The notes: generated by a model not told the origin, from the letters alone. A stretch of 64,000 bases of DNA from Hymenobacter aquaticus (GCF_004765605.1 NZ_SRLC01000002.1:1612001-1676000), one strand, 5' to 3'; positions 41,552 through 51,167 are shown, counted from the first letter of the stretch. Numbers and translations are program-made.

Positions 41552-44500
41552 TACTCCTCCACCGTCGTCTCCACCTGCTGCTTCTGCGCCCTGCGGATAC
41601 TTTCCAAAGCCACCTGCAGAATGTCGGTCCGCACGTTCAGCTCGCCGATCTTGTTGTTGCGCCGGGTCGGGTTCACGCGGTTGGACAGGAACACGTAGAC
41701 CAGCTCCTGCTCGGGGTCGACCCAGAAGAAGGTGCCGGTGAAGCCCGAGTGGCCGAAGCTGCTGGCCGAGGCGTCGGGGGCGGTGTTGCCGGCGGGCGGG
41801 GTGGCCGGCCGGTCGAAGCCCAGGCCGCGGCGGTTGCCCTGGTCGCAGAACTGGCAGCGGGTGTAGTCGGCCAGGATTTCGGGCTTGAGAAGCTGCTGCC
41901 CGCCGTACTTGCCCTGCCAGGCGTAGGTCTGCACCAGCTTGGCCAGGTCGTTGGCGTTGCCAAAGAGGCCCGCGTGGCTGGAAAGGCCGCCGAGCAGGGC
42001 CGCGCCCTCGTCGTGTACGGTGCCGTGCAGCTGCTGGCGGCGGAACAGCGAGTCGTACTCGGTGGGGGCAATGCGGCGGCGCGGGAAGCGGCGGGTGGGG
42101 TTGAAGCCCAGGGTGGTGGCGCCCAGGGGCCGGTACACCTGCTGCTGCAAAAACTGGTCGAACGGCAGGCCGGTGATGCGCTTGACCAGCAGCGGGTAGA
42201 GGTAGAAGGATAAGTCGGAGTACACGTAGCCCGGCTTCTCGTTCAGCGGCGACTCGCCGATCTGCCGCACCAGCTGCGCGGGCAGATCCTGGCGGCCCCA
42301 GAGCTTGGTAGCCACTTGCAGCGGGAAGCGGGCCGAGGAATCGGGGCGGAAGAAGCGGCGGCTGAGCTGGGCGTCGGGAGCGGGCTTCTTATTAGGATCG
42401 GGTTTGCTAAAGCCTGAGAACAGGCCCGCGAAAAATCCTTTGGGCCGGGTGTAGCCCTGCCAGAACGGAATCCAGGCTTTCAGGCGGGCCTGGTGGGCCA
42501 GCACGTCGCGCAGCTTCAGGTCCTGCTTGTTGGTGCCCTTGAGCTCGGGGAAATAGTCGCCCAGGGTTTTGTCGGGGCTGAACTGGCCCTGTTCCTGGAG
42601 CTTCAGCAGGGCCGGCACGGCCGCCGATACTTTCGTGAGCGAAGCCAGGTCGTAGAGGTCGGTGTTGCGCACCGGGCGACTGGGCTTACCGGCCTGGGCC
42701 GGGGTGTCGGCGAAGCTGTGGGTGCCGTAGCTTTTGCGCAGTACCACCGTGCCCTGGCGGGCAATAAGCACTTCGCAGCCCGGCATGGCGCGGGCGGCCA
42801 GCGCCTGGGCCACGATGGAGTCGACGCGGGCTTCGAGGTTGTTGTTCATGCCCACGTCTTCGGGGAAGCCGTAGCGCAGGCGCTGCCCGCCGGTGGTGTT
42901 CAGACCAAAGCCCTGGCTGTACTTGTCGGTCACCGTTACGGGTAGCTGGCCGGTGGCGCCGATACCGCCGAAAATCACCTGGGCCGTTGTTTCCTGGGCG
43001 TTTTTGCTTTCCTGGTAAGCCAGCAGCACAGCGTCGGCCCGGTCCAGGTCCCGGATTTTGGCCACGGCGTAGGCATTGCCAAACACGCTGACGACGACGC
43101 GCTGCCGGGCGCTGGTCAGCTCGCGCAGCAGCAGGTTGGTTTCGGGCGTCACGCCGAAGCTGGTGGCCGGCTGCCGGCCCAGGTTATTGACGCCCACCAG
43201 CACCATATTGTAGCGGGCTAGCTGGTTGCGCATCTGCGTCAGCTCGTCGAGCGTGGCGGTGGCGCTCAGCCAGTAGTGGTCTGCGGGGGCGTAGTCGGCG
43301 GCGAGGCGCTGGAAGTCGGTGGTGTCCTTGGTGCCGATGGTGAGTGTGGCCAGGCGCAGGGTGTCGAGGCGCTGGAGGGGCAGCACGTTTTTCTGGTTGC
43401 GCAGCACCGTCACGCTCAGGCTGGAAAGCTTCTGGCTCAGGGCCTGGGCGTGCACCGAGTTCAGGTCGGGGTAGAGGTTGCGCAGCTCGATGGGGCGGTA
43501 TTTGTTCAGGCCGGCCCACTGCTTCAGAGCCAGTACCTTGCGGCAGCGGGCGTCGATGTCTTCCTGCCGGAGCTGGCCCGCGTTGATGGCGGCGCGCACC
43601 ATCTGCAGGGCCAGGGGAATGTTTTTGGAGAACTCCAGAATGTCGTTGCCGGCCAGCAGGGCGCGCAGGTCGGCCTCGCCGGGCGGGTACTTGCTGATAA
43701 CGCCCTTCATGTTCATGGCGTCGGTGAAAATTACGCCCTGGAAGCCCATTTGCTGCTTGACCATGCCCGTGATAATCGGCTTGGAAAGCGTGCTGGGCAT
43801 GCCGGTGCTGTCGAGGGCCGGCACGTTGAGGTGGGCAATCATGATGCCGCCCAGGCCGCGCCGCATCAAGTCCCGGAATGGAAACAGCTCCAGCGTATCG
43901 AGCCGCCGCCGATCCACGCGCACCAGGGGCAGGGCCAGGTGGGAGTCGGTGTCGGTGTCGCCGTGGCCGGGAAAGTGCTTGGCTACGGCCAGCACGCCCG
44001 CGTCCTGCATGCCGCGCATGTAGAGGTAGCTTTTCTCGGTCACGTTTTCGCGCTGCTCGCCCCAGCTGCGGAAGCCGATGACGGGGTTGGCCGCGTTGTT
44101 GTTCACGTCGACCACCGGCGCGAAGTTGACGTGCATGCCCAGGCGCTTAAACTGCGCGGCCACTTCCTGGCCCATGTCGTAGAGCAGCTGGTTCTGGCGG
44201 ATGCCGCCCATGCTCATCTGGAACGGGAACTTCACCACGCTGTCGAGGCGCATACCCGCGCCCCACTCGCCGTCCATAGCCACCAGCAGGGGCACTTTGC
44301 TCTGGCTCTGGTAGCGGTTCAGCAGCTTGCTTTGCCGCACGGGGCCGCCCTGGAAGAAAATCAGCCCCCCGATGCCGTACTGCTGGATCAGGGTCGAAAT
44401 GGAGTCTTCGTCGATCCGCTTGCGGTTGGAGTAGGCCGCCACCATAAACAGCTGGGCCACGCGCTGGTCGGGCGTGAGGGTCTTCATCACCGAATCGACC

Positions 44501-44835
44501 CAGCGCGAGGAAGCCAGCTGGCTGGCAAACGGCACCGGCTGGGCGCCGCGCGGCCGGGCGGCCGGGGCTTTGGCGGTGGCCGGCGCCGTCGTCGGTTTCG
44601 CCGCGGCAGCGGCTGCGGCGGCCCTGCGGGCCCGGGCTTTGGCGGCGGCCGCCTGGGCTTCCCGGTAGTCCAGGATTTCCTGGCGACGGCGGGCGGCGGC
44701 GCTTTGCCGGCCGGGCCGGGCGGTGGTGGTTTTCTTTTTGGCGGAAGACTTCTTGCGGCGCTGGGCGTTGGCGTCGGCCGGGCTGAGCACAACCAACAGC
44801 AGCCACAAAAACGAGAGGAGGCGGGCGAAAGACAA
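41551..44835 (-). CDS. GH3 beta-N-acetylhexosaminidase (NagZ-type) fused to a serine hydrolase
   Basis: 1094 residues, apparently from TTG 44835, giving a signal peptide (LLSFLWLLLVVLSPADANAQ). Residues 26-100 are Lys/Arg/Ala-rich. The GH3 domain (about 110-650) has KHFPGHGDTDTDSH (286-299, NagZ His/Asp acid-base loop) and nucleophile Asp372 in FTDAMNMKGV. The C-terminal half (about 665-1080) is a class C beta-lactamase/esterase-like domain with Ser732-x-x-Lys735 and Tyr872-Ser-Asp. Such fusions are known in Bacteroidota. It probably releases GlcNAc from peptidoglycan or other glycans in the periplasm. The partner domain may act on peptide or ester bonds. Confidence 0.9.
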   Translation of the reverse strand: MSFARLLSFLWLLLVVLSPADANAQRRKKSSAKKKTTTARPGRQSAAARRRQEILDYREAQAAAAKARARRAAAAAAAAKPTTAPATAKAPAARPRGAQPVPFASQLASSRWVDSVMKTLTPDQRVAQLFMVAAYSNRKRIDEDSISTLIQQYGIGGLIFFQGGPVRQSKLLNRYQSQSKVPLLVAMDGEWGAGMRLDSVVKFPFQMSMGGIRQNQLLYDMGQEVAAQFKRLGMHVNFAPVVDVNNNAANPVIGFRSWGEQRENVTEKSYLYMRGMQDAGVLAVAKHFPGHGDTDTDSHLALPLVRVDRRRLDTLELFPFRDLMRRGLGGIMIAHLNVPALDSTGMPSTLSKPIITGMVKQQMGFQGVIFTDAMNMKGVISKYPPGEADLRALLAGNDILEFSKNIPLALQMVRAAINAGQLRQEDIDARCRKVLALKQWAGLNKYRPIELRNLYPDLNSVHAQALSQKLSSLSVTVLRNQKNVLPLQRLDTLRLATLTIGTKDTTDFQRLAADYAPADHYWLSATATLDELTQMRNQLARYNMVLVGVNNLGRQPATSFGVTPETNLLLRELTSARQRVVVSVFGNAYAVAKIRDLDRADAVLLAYQESKNAQETTAQVIFGGIGATGQLPVTVTDKYSQGFGLNTTGGQRLRYGFPEDVGMNNNLEARVDSIVAQALAARAMPGCEVLIARQGTVVLRKSYGTHSFADTPAQAGKPSRPVRNTDLYDLASLTKVSAAVPALLKLQEQGQFSPDKTLGDYFPELKGTNKQDLKLRDVLAHQARLKAWIPFWQGYTRPKGFFAGLFSGFSKPDPNKKPAPDAQLSRRFFRPDSSARFPLQVATKLWGRQDLPAQLVRQIGESPLNEKPGYVYSDLSFYLYPLLVKRITGLPFDQFLQQQVYRPLGATTLGFNPTRRFPRRRIAPTEYDSLFRRQQLHGTVHDEGAALLGGLSSHAGLFGNANDLAKLVQTYAWQGKYGGQQLLKPEILADYTRCQFCDQGNRRGLGFDRPATPPAGNTAPDASASSFGHSGFTGTFFWVDPEQELVYVFLSNRVNPTRRNNKIGELNVRTDILQVALESIRRAQKQQVETTVEE

Positions 44836-45170
44836 AATCGGAATAGCGGTTAGCCAGGGGTGAGGCTGCTAATTTAGCGGAATGTGGGGTGTTGGTGGCG
44901 TCGGCCGCGCCGCACGGCCGCTACCGCACTGCCAACGGGGCCGCGCTGCCGACCAAGCCGACCCGGTAAGGCAAAGAAAAAGCGTTGCCAGGCAACCGCG
45001 GGCTTCGAGTGGTGACGTTGTGCTGTAGCCCGGGTTTTTGCGCGGACCGGAAAACTTTCCCTGTGCAAAGCCAGAGCGGTCCTACTTTTGCAAGGCCGCA
45101 TACCCTTCCGGGCTCCGGGGCCGTTTACCGGGTCAGGAGCCTTTCCTCACTTATCCTATCTGCCGTTTTG
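44836..45170. other. Divergent intergenic region, GH3 fusion / CarboxypepD-like gene
   Basis: No convincing gene. The right part carries the promoter at 45083. The left part is GC-rich with short palindromic words (GGCCGCGCCGCACGGCCG) of unknown meaning. Confidence 0.5.
45083..45090 (+). promoter_or_regulatory. -7 box of the CarboxypepD-like gene
   Basis: TACTTTTG is an exact TAnnTTTG match, giving a leader of about 75 nt before ATG 45171. Confidence 0.6.
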
Positions 45171-46469
45171 ATGACTTTCGCTGCTTCCGTCTCTTCTGCT
45201 GCCGCCACCCGGCGGCGGTTCCGGCCCGCCGCCCTGCTGCTGGTGCTCGGCCTGTTGTTTGCCCAATTTGCCCAGGCCCAGCAGCTGCGCGGCGTCGTGC
45301 TCGACAAGGATTCCAACCAGCCGCTGCCCTTCGCCAGCGTGTCGGTGCCGGGCACCACGTTGGGCACCACCACTAATACCGAGGGCGAGTTCTCGCTGAA
45401 AGTAAACAAGCTGCCCATCACGCTGCTGATTTCGGAGCTGGGCCACGTGCGCGACACCCTGCGCGTGACCTCCAACGCCGAGCTGCTGCGTGTATCCCTG
45501 GCGTCGGCCACCATCACGCTGCCCGAGGTGAAAGTGGGCAGCTACGCCTTCCGCCTCGTCGATAGGGCCTTCCGCCAGTTGCAGCGCAGCTACAGCCGCA
45601 AGTTCTACGGCAAGGCCTTCTACCGCCAGACCACCCGCATCGGCGGCGAGCCGACCGAGCTGCAGGAAGTAGTCTGGAACGTGAAGTCGACCACGGCCCG
45701 CATCGAGGGGACGGCCATTGCCCAGGGCCGCTACGCCGCCAAGCAAAGCCTGACCAGCTTCAGCAACTTCTCGCTCTACACCAAATCCTACGGCCTCTAC
45801 GACGCCAACGCCGATACGCTCAAGTCATTGGCCCTGCTGAGCCCCAACGCGGTGAAAAACTACCTGCTGGACCTGAAAGGCGTAGTGGCCGGCCCCGACA
45901 GCACCAAGGGCGGCATTGCCGAAATCGACTTCGAAACCCGGCCCGAGCTTACCCGCTACAAGGCCCAGGGCACCATCTGGATTGACGTGGACAGCTACAA
46001 AGTGGTGCGCTACCGCATGACGACGCCCAACTTCACGGCCTCCACGTCCAACGTCAACCAGAAATTCCGCAACACCAAGCTCGACATCGAAATGTCGTTC
46101 CAGAACACCGAGGAACCCATTGCGCCGCTCGAATACATGAAGGTGAACCTCTCCGCCGAGCTGACCACGCCCGGCAAGCCCGCCACCCCGCTCACCGTCT
46201 CGTCGTTCACCTTCTTCTACGACACCAGCACCACGCCCACCAGCATCCCGTATGCCCGCGTCAGCGTGCAGGACCGCGACCTGGAGGCCATCAAGAGCAT
46301 CAAGTACGACCCCGAGTTCTGGGCCAACAACCCCGTGGTGAAGCGCACCCCGGTCGAGGACGAGGTCATTCAGTCGTTCGAGAAGCGCGGCGCATTCGGC
46401 ACGATGGTGCCCAAGGCCGAAGCCAAGCCCGACGTGCGCATCGATAAAAACGGCCGCGTTATCAAGTAG
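45171..46469 (+). CDS. Carboxypeptidase-regulatory-like domain envelope protein
   Basis: The start at 45171 gives a signal peptide ending FAQFAQAQ; 432 residues. Residues 38-120 form a CarboxypepD_reg-like beta-sandwich (LRGVVLDKDSNQPLPFASVSV, TTTNTEGEFSLKVNKLPITL). The remainder is beta-rich (FETRPELTRYKAQGTIWIDVD, YKVVRYRMTTPNFTAS), resembling the outer-membrane-protein-like tail of DUF5686-type proteins but shorter. It probably resides in the periplasm or outer membrane. Monocistronic, with its own promoter and a strong terminator. Ligand unknown. Confidence 0.78.
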   Translation: MTFAASVSSAAATRRRFRPAALLLVLGLLFAQFAQAQQLRGVVLDKDSNQPLPFASVSVPGTTLGTTTNTEGEFSLKVNKLPITLLISELGHVRDTLRVTSNAELLRVSLASATITLPEVKVGSYAFRLVDRAFRQLQRSYSRKFYGKAFYRQTTRIGGEPTELQEVVWNVKSTTARIEGTAIAQGRYAAKQSLTSFSNFSLYTKSYGLYDANADTLKSLALLSPNAVKNYLLDLKGVVAGPDSTKGGIAEIDFETRPELTRYKAQGTIWIDVDSYKVVRYRMTTPNFTASTSNVNQKFRNTKLDIEMSFQNTEEPIAPLEYMKVNLSAELTTPGKPATPLTVSSFTFFYDTSTTPTSIPYARVSVQDRDLEAIKSIKYDPEFWANNPVVKRTPVEDEVIQSFEKRGAFGTMVPKAEAKPDVRIDKNGRVIK

Positions 46470-46497
46470 GTAGCGCTGCTTAGCGCATAACGAAAAA

Positions 46498-46528
46498 GGC
46501 CCCGGAAGCTACTTCCGGGGCCTTTTTT
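46498..46528 (+). terminator. Terminator of the CarboxypepD-like gene
   Basis: GGCCCCGGAAG (46498-46508), a 3-nt loop, CTTCCGGGGCC (46512-46522) and six T residues. Confidence 0.95.
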
Positions 46529-46559
46529 AGTTATAGCAGCTTGTGCTCTAACGCAGGGC

Positions 46560-46654
46560 GTCATGCAGAGCGCAGCGAAGCATCTCGCGTGCTGACGTTG
46601 TAGGAGTAATCATATAGCATTGCACGCGAGATGCTTCGCTGCGCTCTGCATGAC
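46560..46654. repeat. Perfect palindromic repeat, family B
   Basis: A 33-bp arm starting GTCATGCAGAGCGCAGCG (46560-46592) is perfectly inverted at 46622-46654 around a 29-nt loop. A degenerate solo arm lies at 31832-31865. Confidence 0.9.
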
Positions 46655-46686
46655 CTTTCTAACGGCCTCTCAACGTGCTGAGCCAA

Positions 46687-47403
46687 CTACGGGTTGGTGC
46701 TCCACATGCCGGCTTCCTTGATGAAGATGCGGCGGCTGAGTTTGAGCTGGGCGATGATGAACTCGGCCAGATCCTCGGGCTGCATTACCTTGTCGGGGTT
46801 GCCGTCGGTGAGCTTGTTGCCGATGGCCAGCTCGGTGGCCACGGTGCTGGGCGTGAGGGCCGACACCCGGATGTTCTGCTTGCGCACTTCCTGCATCAAG
46901 GACTCGGTGAGGCCCAGGATGGCGAACTTGGAGGCGCTGTAGGCGCTGGTAGTGGCCGCGCCGCGCTGTCCGGCGGTGGAGGCAACGTTGATAATGTCGC
47001 CGGTTTCGCGGGCTATCATCTGGGGCAGCACGGCCCGGGTGACGTAGTAGGTGCCCAGCAGGTTTACCTGGATGATCTTTTCCCACTCGGCCGGGTCCAT
47101 GTCCACCAGCTTGGCGAAGGTGCCGATGCCGGCGTTGTTGATCAGGATGTCGAGGGTGCCGAGCTCGTCGAGGGCCTGGGCTACGGCGGCTTCCACGGCG
47201 CCGCGGTCGGCCACGTCGGCCGTTACTACCACGGCTTTCACGCCCAGGGCTTCGATTTCCCGGGCTACTTCCCGGAGCTGGCTTTCGGTGCGGGCCAGCA
47301 GGGCCACGTTGACGCCTTGCTGGGCCAGGGCCAGGGCCACGGCCCGCCCGATTCCTTTGCCTGCGCCCGTTACCAGGGCATTTTTTCCGGCTATTTCCTG
47401 CAT
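46687..47403 (-). CDS. Short-chain dehydrogenase/reductase (FabG-like)
   Basis: 238 residues from ATG 47403; the upstream extension runs into repeat DNA. Classical SDR motifs: cofactor loop TGAGKGIGRA, LLART preceding the NADP-binding position, ILINNAG, and the catalytic Ser and Tyr-x-x-x-Lys in VASTAGQ...AYSASK. It reduces or oxidises a carbonyl/alcohol pair and is annotated in relatives as 3-ketoacyl-ACP reductase, though the real substrate is uncertain. It is flanked by palindromic repeats B and A. Confidence 0.92.
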   Translation of the reverse strand: MQEIAGKNALVTGAGKGIGRAVALALAQQGVNVALLARTESQLREVAREIEALGVKAVVVTADVADRGAVEAAVAQALDELGTLDILINNAGIGTFAKLVDMDPAEWEKIIQVNLLGTYYVTRAVLPQMIARETGDIINVASTAGQRGAATTSAYSASKFAILGLTESLMQEVRKQNIRVSALTPSTVATELAIGNKLTDGNPDKVMQPEDLAEFIIAQLKLSRRIFIKEAGMWSTNP

Positions 47404-47502
47404 TGTATGTGAGTTGTCGTGAGTGATTGGGTTGTATAACCGCCCGGAGGCTTCCGGGGTTTTTCGGGGCGGCTGTTTCTGCTGTCTGCCGTTGGGCTTT
47501 CC

Positions 47503-47604
47503 TGTCATCCTGAACGCAGTGAAGGACCTTATCACGCTGGCACGAGTCGTTGTGGCGCTTGTCGTTCAACTGTTATAAGGTCCTTCGCTTTGCTCAGGAT
47601 GACA
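47503..47604. repeat. Palindromic repeat, family A
   Basis: TGTCATCCTGAACGCAGTG... (47503-47532) and its imperfect inverse at 47575-47604 enclose 42 nt between the SDR gene and the DUF885 gene. Confidence 0.8.
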
Positions 47605-47696
47605 AACGCCTGGTCCGGCAGCTTTCCGGTGGCGCTGGTGTCTTTTCCGGCCAAACGCTTTACCTTCCCACCTCAACCACTACACATTCTTCCGGA

Positions 47697-49577
47697 ATGA
47701 AAAAACTTGCTCTGGGCGGCCTGCTGGCCTGTGCGCTGCTGGCGGCCTGCAACCAGCAAAAAACCGCCGACAACGCCTCTTCTACCACCGAAACCGGCTC
47801 CGCTGACGTGAAAGACCTCGCCACGCTGTTTACCAACTACTGGGAAGAGCAGGCCAAGCTGTTTCCGCTGGCGGCCACGGCCCAGGGCGACAACCGCTAC
47901 AACGACCAGCTGCCCAACGACCAGACCAAGGCTTTCCGCGCCGGCTTGCAGGAGTTTTACCAGCGCTACCTCAGCCAGCTCCAGAAATTCGACCGCGCCA
48001 CGCTGTCGGAAAACGACCGGATCAGCTACGACATCTTTCAGTACGACCTGCAAGCGCGCCTCGCCGGGCTCAAGCTGGGCATCGTAGTGGGCAGCGACTA
48101 CCCCAACAGCTGGATGATTCCGTTCAGCCAGTTCGGGGGCCTGCCGATTTCGCTGGGGCAGTTTGGCTCGGGCTCGGGCGCGCAGCCCTTCAAAACGCCC
48201 CAGGACTACGACCAGTGGCTGGGCCGGGTGCACGGCTTTCCGGCCTGGGCCGATTCGGCCATCAGCAACTTCCGCCAGGGCATGAAGGCCGGCGTGATGC
48301 TGCCCAAAGCATTGGTAGAGAAGATGATTCCGCAGATGCGCGACCTGGTGGTGACGGACGCGGCCAAGTCCCTGTTCTACGGGCCCATCAATGCCTTCCC
48401 AAAGGACTTCTCGACCACCGACCGAAAGCGGATTTCCTCGGCCTACCAGGAAGCTATTCTCCAGGAATTGTCGCCGACGTATAAGAAGCTGGCCGACTTC
48501 CTGGAAACCGAATACCTGCCCAAGGCCCGGCCCAGCACCGGCATTTCGGCCCTGCCCAACGGGGCGGCGCAGTACGCTTTCCTGGCTAAATACTGGACCA
48601 CGACCGACAAGACGCCGGAGGAAATCTACCAGACCGGCCTCGCGGAGGTCAAGCGCATCCGCCAGGAAATGGAGCGGGTCAAGGCGCAGGTGGGCTTCAA
48701 GGGCGACCTGCCGGCTTTCTTCGCCTACCTGAAGACCGACAAGCGGTTCATGCCCTACAAAACGCCCGAAGAGGTGCTGGGTGCCTTCCGGAAAATTCAG
48801 GCCACCATCGACCCCAACCTGAAAAAGATGTTCGGGCGCACGCCCAAAACCGGCTTCCAAATCCGGCAGACGGAGGCTTTCCGCGCCGAGTCAGCCTCGG
48901 CCGAGTACAACCAGGGCACGCCCGACGGCTCCCGCCCCGGCATTTTCTACATCCCGATTCTGGACGCCACCACCTTCAACACGACCTCGGGCATGGAGTC
49001 GCTGTTTCTGCACGAAGCCATTCCGGGCCACCACTACCAGGTGTCGTTGCAGCAGGAAAACGAGAGCCTGCCCAAGTTCCGCCGCTTTGCCTGGTACGGG
49101 GCAATGGGCGAAGGCTGGGCGCTCTACACCGAAAGCCTGGGCAAGGAGCTGGGCCTCTATACCGACCCGTATCAGTACATGGGCGCGCTGGGCGACGAAA
49201 TTCACCGCGCCATTCGCCTGGTAGTCGACGTGGGCATGCACACCAAGAACATGACCCGGGAGCAGGCCATTAAGTACATGATGGACAACGAGGCCATCGG
49301 GGAGCAGGGCGCTACCGCCGAAATCGAGCGGTACATGGCCATTCCAGGCCAGGCCCTGAGCTACAAGATCGGGCAGCTCAAGATTCGGGAGCTGCGCGAC
49401 AAGTACCACACCCAGCTGGCGGCCGGTGCTTCGGGCAAGTTGCGCGAGAAGTATCCGCGCCAGAACGCCGAGCACTTCAGCCTCAGCGCCTTCCACGACG
49501 AGCTGCTGAAGGACGGCGTGATGCCGCTCTCGGTGCTGGAGCGCAAAATGGACGACTGGGCCGCCGACCAGAAGTAG
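47697..49577 (+). CDS. DUF885 family lipoprotein, putative zinc metallopeptidase
   Basis: 626 residues from ATG 47697. The signal peptide ends in a lipobox (CALLAAC). The DUF885 domain fills the rest. The metal motif LFLHEAIPGHHYQ (His439-Glu440...His445-His446) is the HExxPGHH variant of the zincin motif. EGWALYTESLGKELGLY and YMAIPGQALSYKIGQL further down are hallmark blocks of the family. Probably a periplasmic or outer-membrane-anchored peptidase; the cleavage specificity is unknown. Confidence 0.9.
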   Translation: MKKLALGGLLACALLAACNQQKTADNASSTTETGSADVKDLATLFTNYWEEQAKLFPLAATAQGDNRYNDQLPNDQTKAFRAGLQEFYQRYLSQLQKFDRATLSENDRISYDIFQYDLQARLAGLKLGIVVGSDYPNSWMIPFSQFGGLPISLGQFGSGSGAQPFKTPQDYDQWLGRVHGFPAWADSAISNFRQGMKAGVMLPKALVEKMIPQMRDLVVTDAAKSLFYGPINAFPKDFSTTDRKRISSAYQEAILQELSPTYKKLADFLETEYLPKARPSTGISALPNGAAQYAFLAKYWTTTDKTPEEIYQTGLAEVKRIRQEMERVKAQVGFKGDLPAFFAYLKTDKRFMPYKTPEEVLGAFRKIQATIDPNLKKMFGRTPKTGFQIRQTEAFRAESASAEYNQGTPDGSRPGIFYIPILDATTFNTTSGMESLFLHEAIPGHHYQVSLQQENESLPKFRRFAWYGAMGEGWALYTESLGKELGLYTDPYQYMGALGDEIHRAIRLVVDVGMHTKNMTREQAIKYMMDNEAIGEQGATAEIERYMAIPGQALSYKIGQLKIRELRDKYHTQLAAGASGKLREKYPRQNAEHFSLSAFHDELLKDGVMPLSVLERKMDDWAADQK

Positions 49578-49600
49578 CTTCCGCAGACTCACTACCGTAC

Positions 49601-49646
49601 AACAGCCTCATTTCCGGTCCGCGTGGCGACTGGAAATGAGGCTGTT
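49601..49646 (+). terminator. Terminator of the DUF885 gene
   Basis: AACAGCCTCATTTCC (49601-49615) pairs perfectly with GGAAATGAGGCTGTT (49632-49646), followed by TGGGTT. Confidence 0.85.
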
Positions 49647-49818
49647 TGGGTTAGAAAACCAGCCAAAGTAGCCGCGCGGCCGACGAGCCCCCGCCGCCGA
49701 ATCGGGTGGTAGAGCTGGCAGCAGGGGCCTGCTGCCGGCGGGGCCGCCGGGCTTTTCTGGCGCGGGCCTGAACATTTGGCTGCGTTGCCGGTCCTTGATC
49801 CGCACCCAGCCCCAGCCC

Positions 49819-50451
49819 ATGCGCCACCTGACTACCGCCGACCTTGCCGCCTTCGAGAAGGTATACCGCCTGAACCTGATTAACTCCATCACCGGCTACA
49901 AGCCCGCCAACCTGATTGGGACAGCCTCGGCCGCCGGCGCGACCAACGTGGCTATTTTCAGCTCCGTCATTCACCTGGGCTCGGCCCCGGCCGTGCTCGG
50001 CATCGTGACGCGGCCGGCCACGGTGCCGCGCCACACTTACGAGAACATCAAGGCCACCGGCTGCTACACCATCAACCACGTGGCCGCCGACTTCGTGGCC
50101 GCCGCCCACTACACCTCCGCCGATTTTCCGCGGGAAGAATCCGAGTTTGCCCAGTGCGGCCTCACGCCCGTCTACCGCGACGATTTTCCGGCGCCCTACG
50201 TCGGCGAGAGCCGTATTGGGCTGGGTCTGCGCCTGCGCGAAGAGCTGCCCATTCACAACGGCACGGTGCTGCTGGTGGGCACCGTCGAGCACATCTACCT
50301 GCCCGAGGAAGTGCTGCGCCCCGATGGCACCCTGGATTTGCAGCAGGCTGGGGCCGTCTGCATCTCCGGCCTCGATGGCTACCACCAGGTGGCGCCGCTG
50401 GCTTCTTTTGCCTACGCCCGGCTCGGGCAGGGGCCCCAGCCAAAGGCGTGA
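49819..50451 (+). CDS. Flavin reductase-like FMN-binding protein
   Basis: 210 residues from ATG 49819. The flavin-reductase-like fold is suggested by NLIGTASAAGATNVAIFSSV, PAVLGIVTRPATVPRHTYENI and CYTINHVAADFVAAAHYTSAD. These match FMN-binding split-barrel proteins that keep a loosely bound FMN and may reduce flavin with NAD(P)H. It is followed at 85 bp by a DUF4126 gene on the same strand. The actual reaction is not known. Confidence 0.85.
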   Translation: MRHLTTADLAAFEKVYRLNLINSITGYKPANLIGTASAAGATNVAIFSSVIHLGSAPAVLGIVTRPATVPRHTYENIKATGCYTINHVAADFVAAAHYTSADFPREESEFAQCGLTPVYRDDFPAPYVGESRIGLGLRLREELPIHNGTVLLVGTVEHIYLPEEVLRPDGTLDLQQAGAVCISGLDGYHQVAPLASFAYARLGQGPQPKA

Positions 50452-50536
50452 GAAGCCCGACGAGGCCAACGCCCCGCCCCGGCGTGCGTTAGAGGAGGCA
50501 ATCAACCCTTTCTTTCGCACGTACTCTTTCCCTGAT

Positions 50537-51100
50537 ATGGCAACTCCCTTTTGGCAAACCCTGAGCCTGGGCACCCTGGCTGGCCTGCGCAGCATGACGC
50601 CGCTGGCTTTTCTGAGCCGTTCCTTTTCCAAACAGCACTCCGCCGCCATTGCCGCCTCACCGTTTCGGCTGCTGCAGTCGGGTGCGGCGGCTACGGGCCT
50701 GAAGGTGCTGGCCGCCGGCGAAATGGTAGCCGACAAGCTGCCCGGCATGCCCGACCGGATTTCGCCTACCGCCCTGTTGGGCCGCAGCCTGTCGGGCGCC
50801 CTGATGGGGGCCATGCTCTACAAGTCGGGCCGGCGCTCCTGGCTCGGGGGCGGGCTGCTGGGCGGCTTGGCAGCGGTAGCCGGTACCTTCGGTAGCTTTT
50901 ATCTGCGCAAGGAGTTGGGCCGGCAAACCCAGCTGCCCGATGCCGTGTGGGCCTTGCTGGAAGACGCCACCGTCGTGGCCAGCAGCCAAGCCGCCAGCCG
51001 CCACGCGGCCCAGCCCGCCCGCAGCCGCCGCGACGCCTACGTGCCCCGGCACCGGGCCGCGGCACCTTCCCGCCACGCCAACTACGAGTCGCTGTTTTAG
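50537..51100 (+). CDS. DUF4126 membrane protein
   Basis: 187 residues from ATG 50537. LSLGTLAGLRSMTPLAFLS near the N-terminus and EMVADKLPGMPDRISPTALLGRS are the typical DUF4126 blocks. GALMGAMLY...LGGGLLGGLAAVAGTFGSFYLRK provides the main hydrophobic segments. The C-terminus is basic and disordered. Probably an inner-membrane protein; function unknown. It may be co-transcribed with the flavin-reductase-like gene, as a terminator follows only after it. Confidence 0.85.
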   Translation: MATPFWQTLSLGTLAGLRSMTPLAFLSRSFSKQHSAAIAASPFRLLQSGAAATGLKVLAAGEMVADKLPGMPDRISPTALLGRSLSGALMGAMLYKSGRRSWLGGGLLGGLAAVAGTFGSFYLRKELGRQTQLPDAVWALLEDATVVASSQAASRHAAQPARSRRDAYVPRHRAAAPSRHANYESLF

Positions 51101-51124
51101 CCGCCGCCACGGAACCGCTTACCC

Positions 51125-51167
51125 AAAGAAAATCCCGCGCAGCACACGCTACGCGGGATTTTTCTTT
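51125..51167. terminator. Bidirectional terminator
   Basis: AAAGAAAATCCCGCG (51125-51139) pairs with CGCGGGATTTTTCTTT (51152-51167) with one bulge, between the convergent DUF4126 and small lipoprotein genes. Confidence 0.8.
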
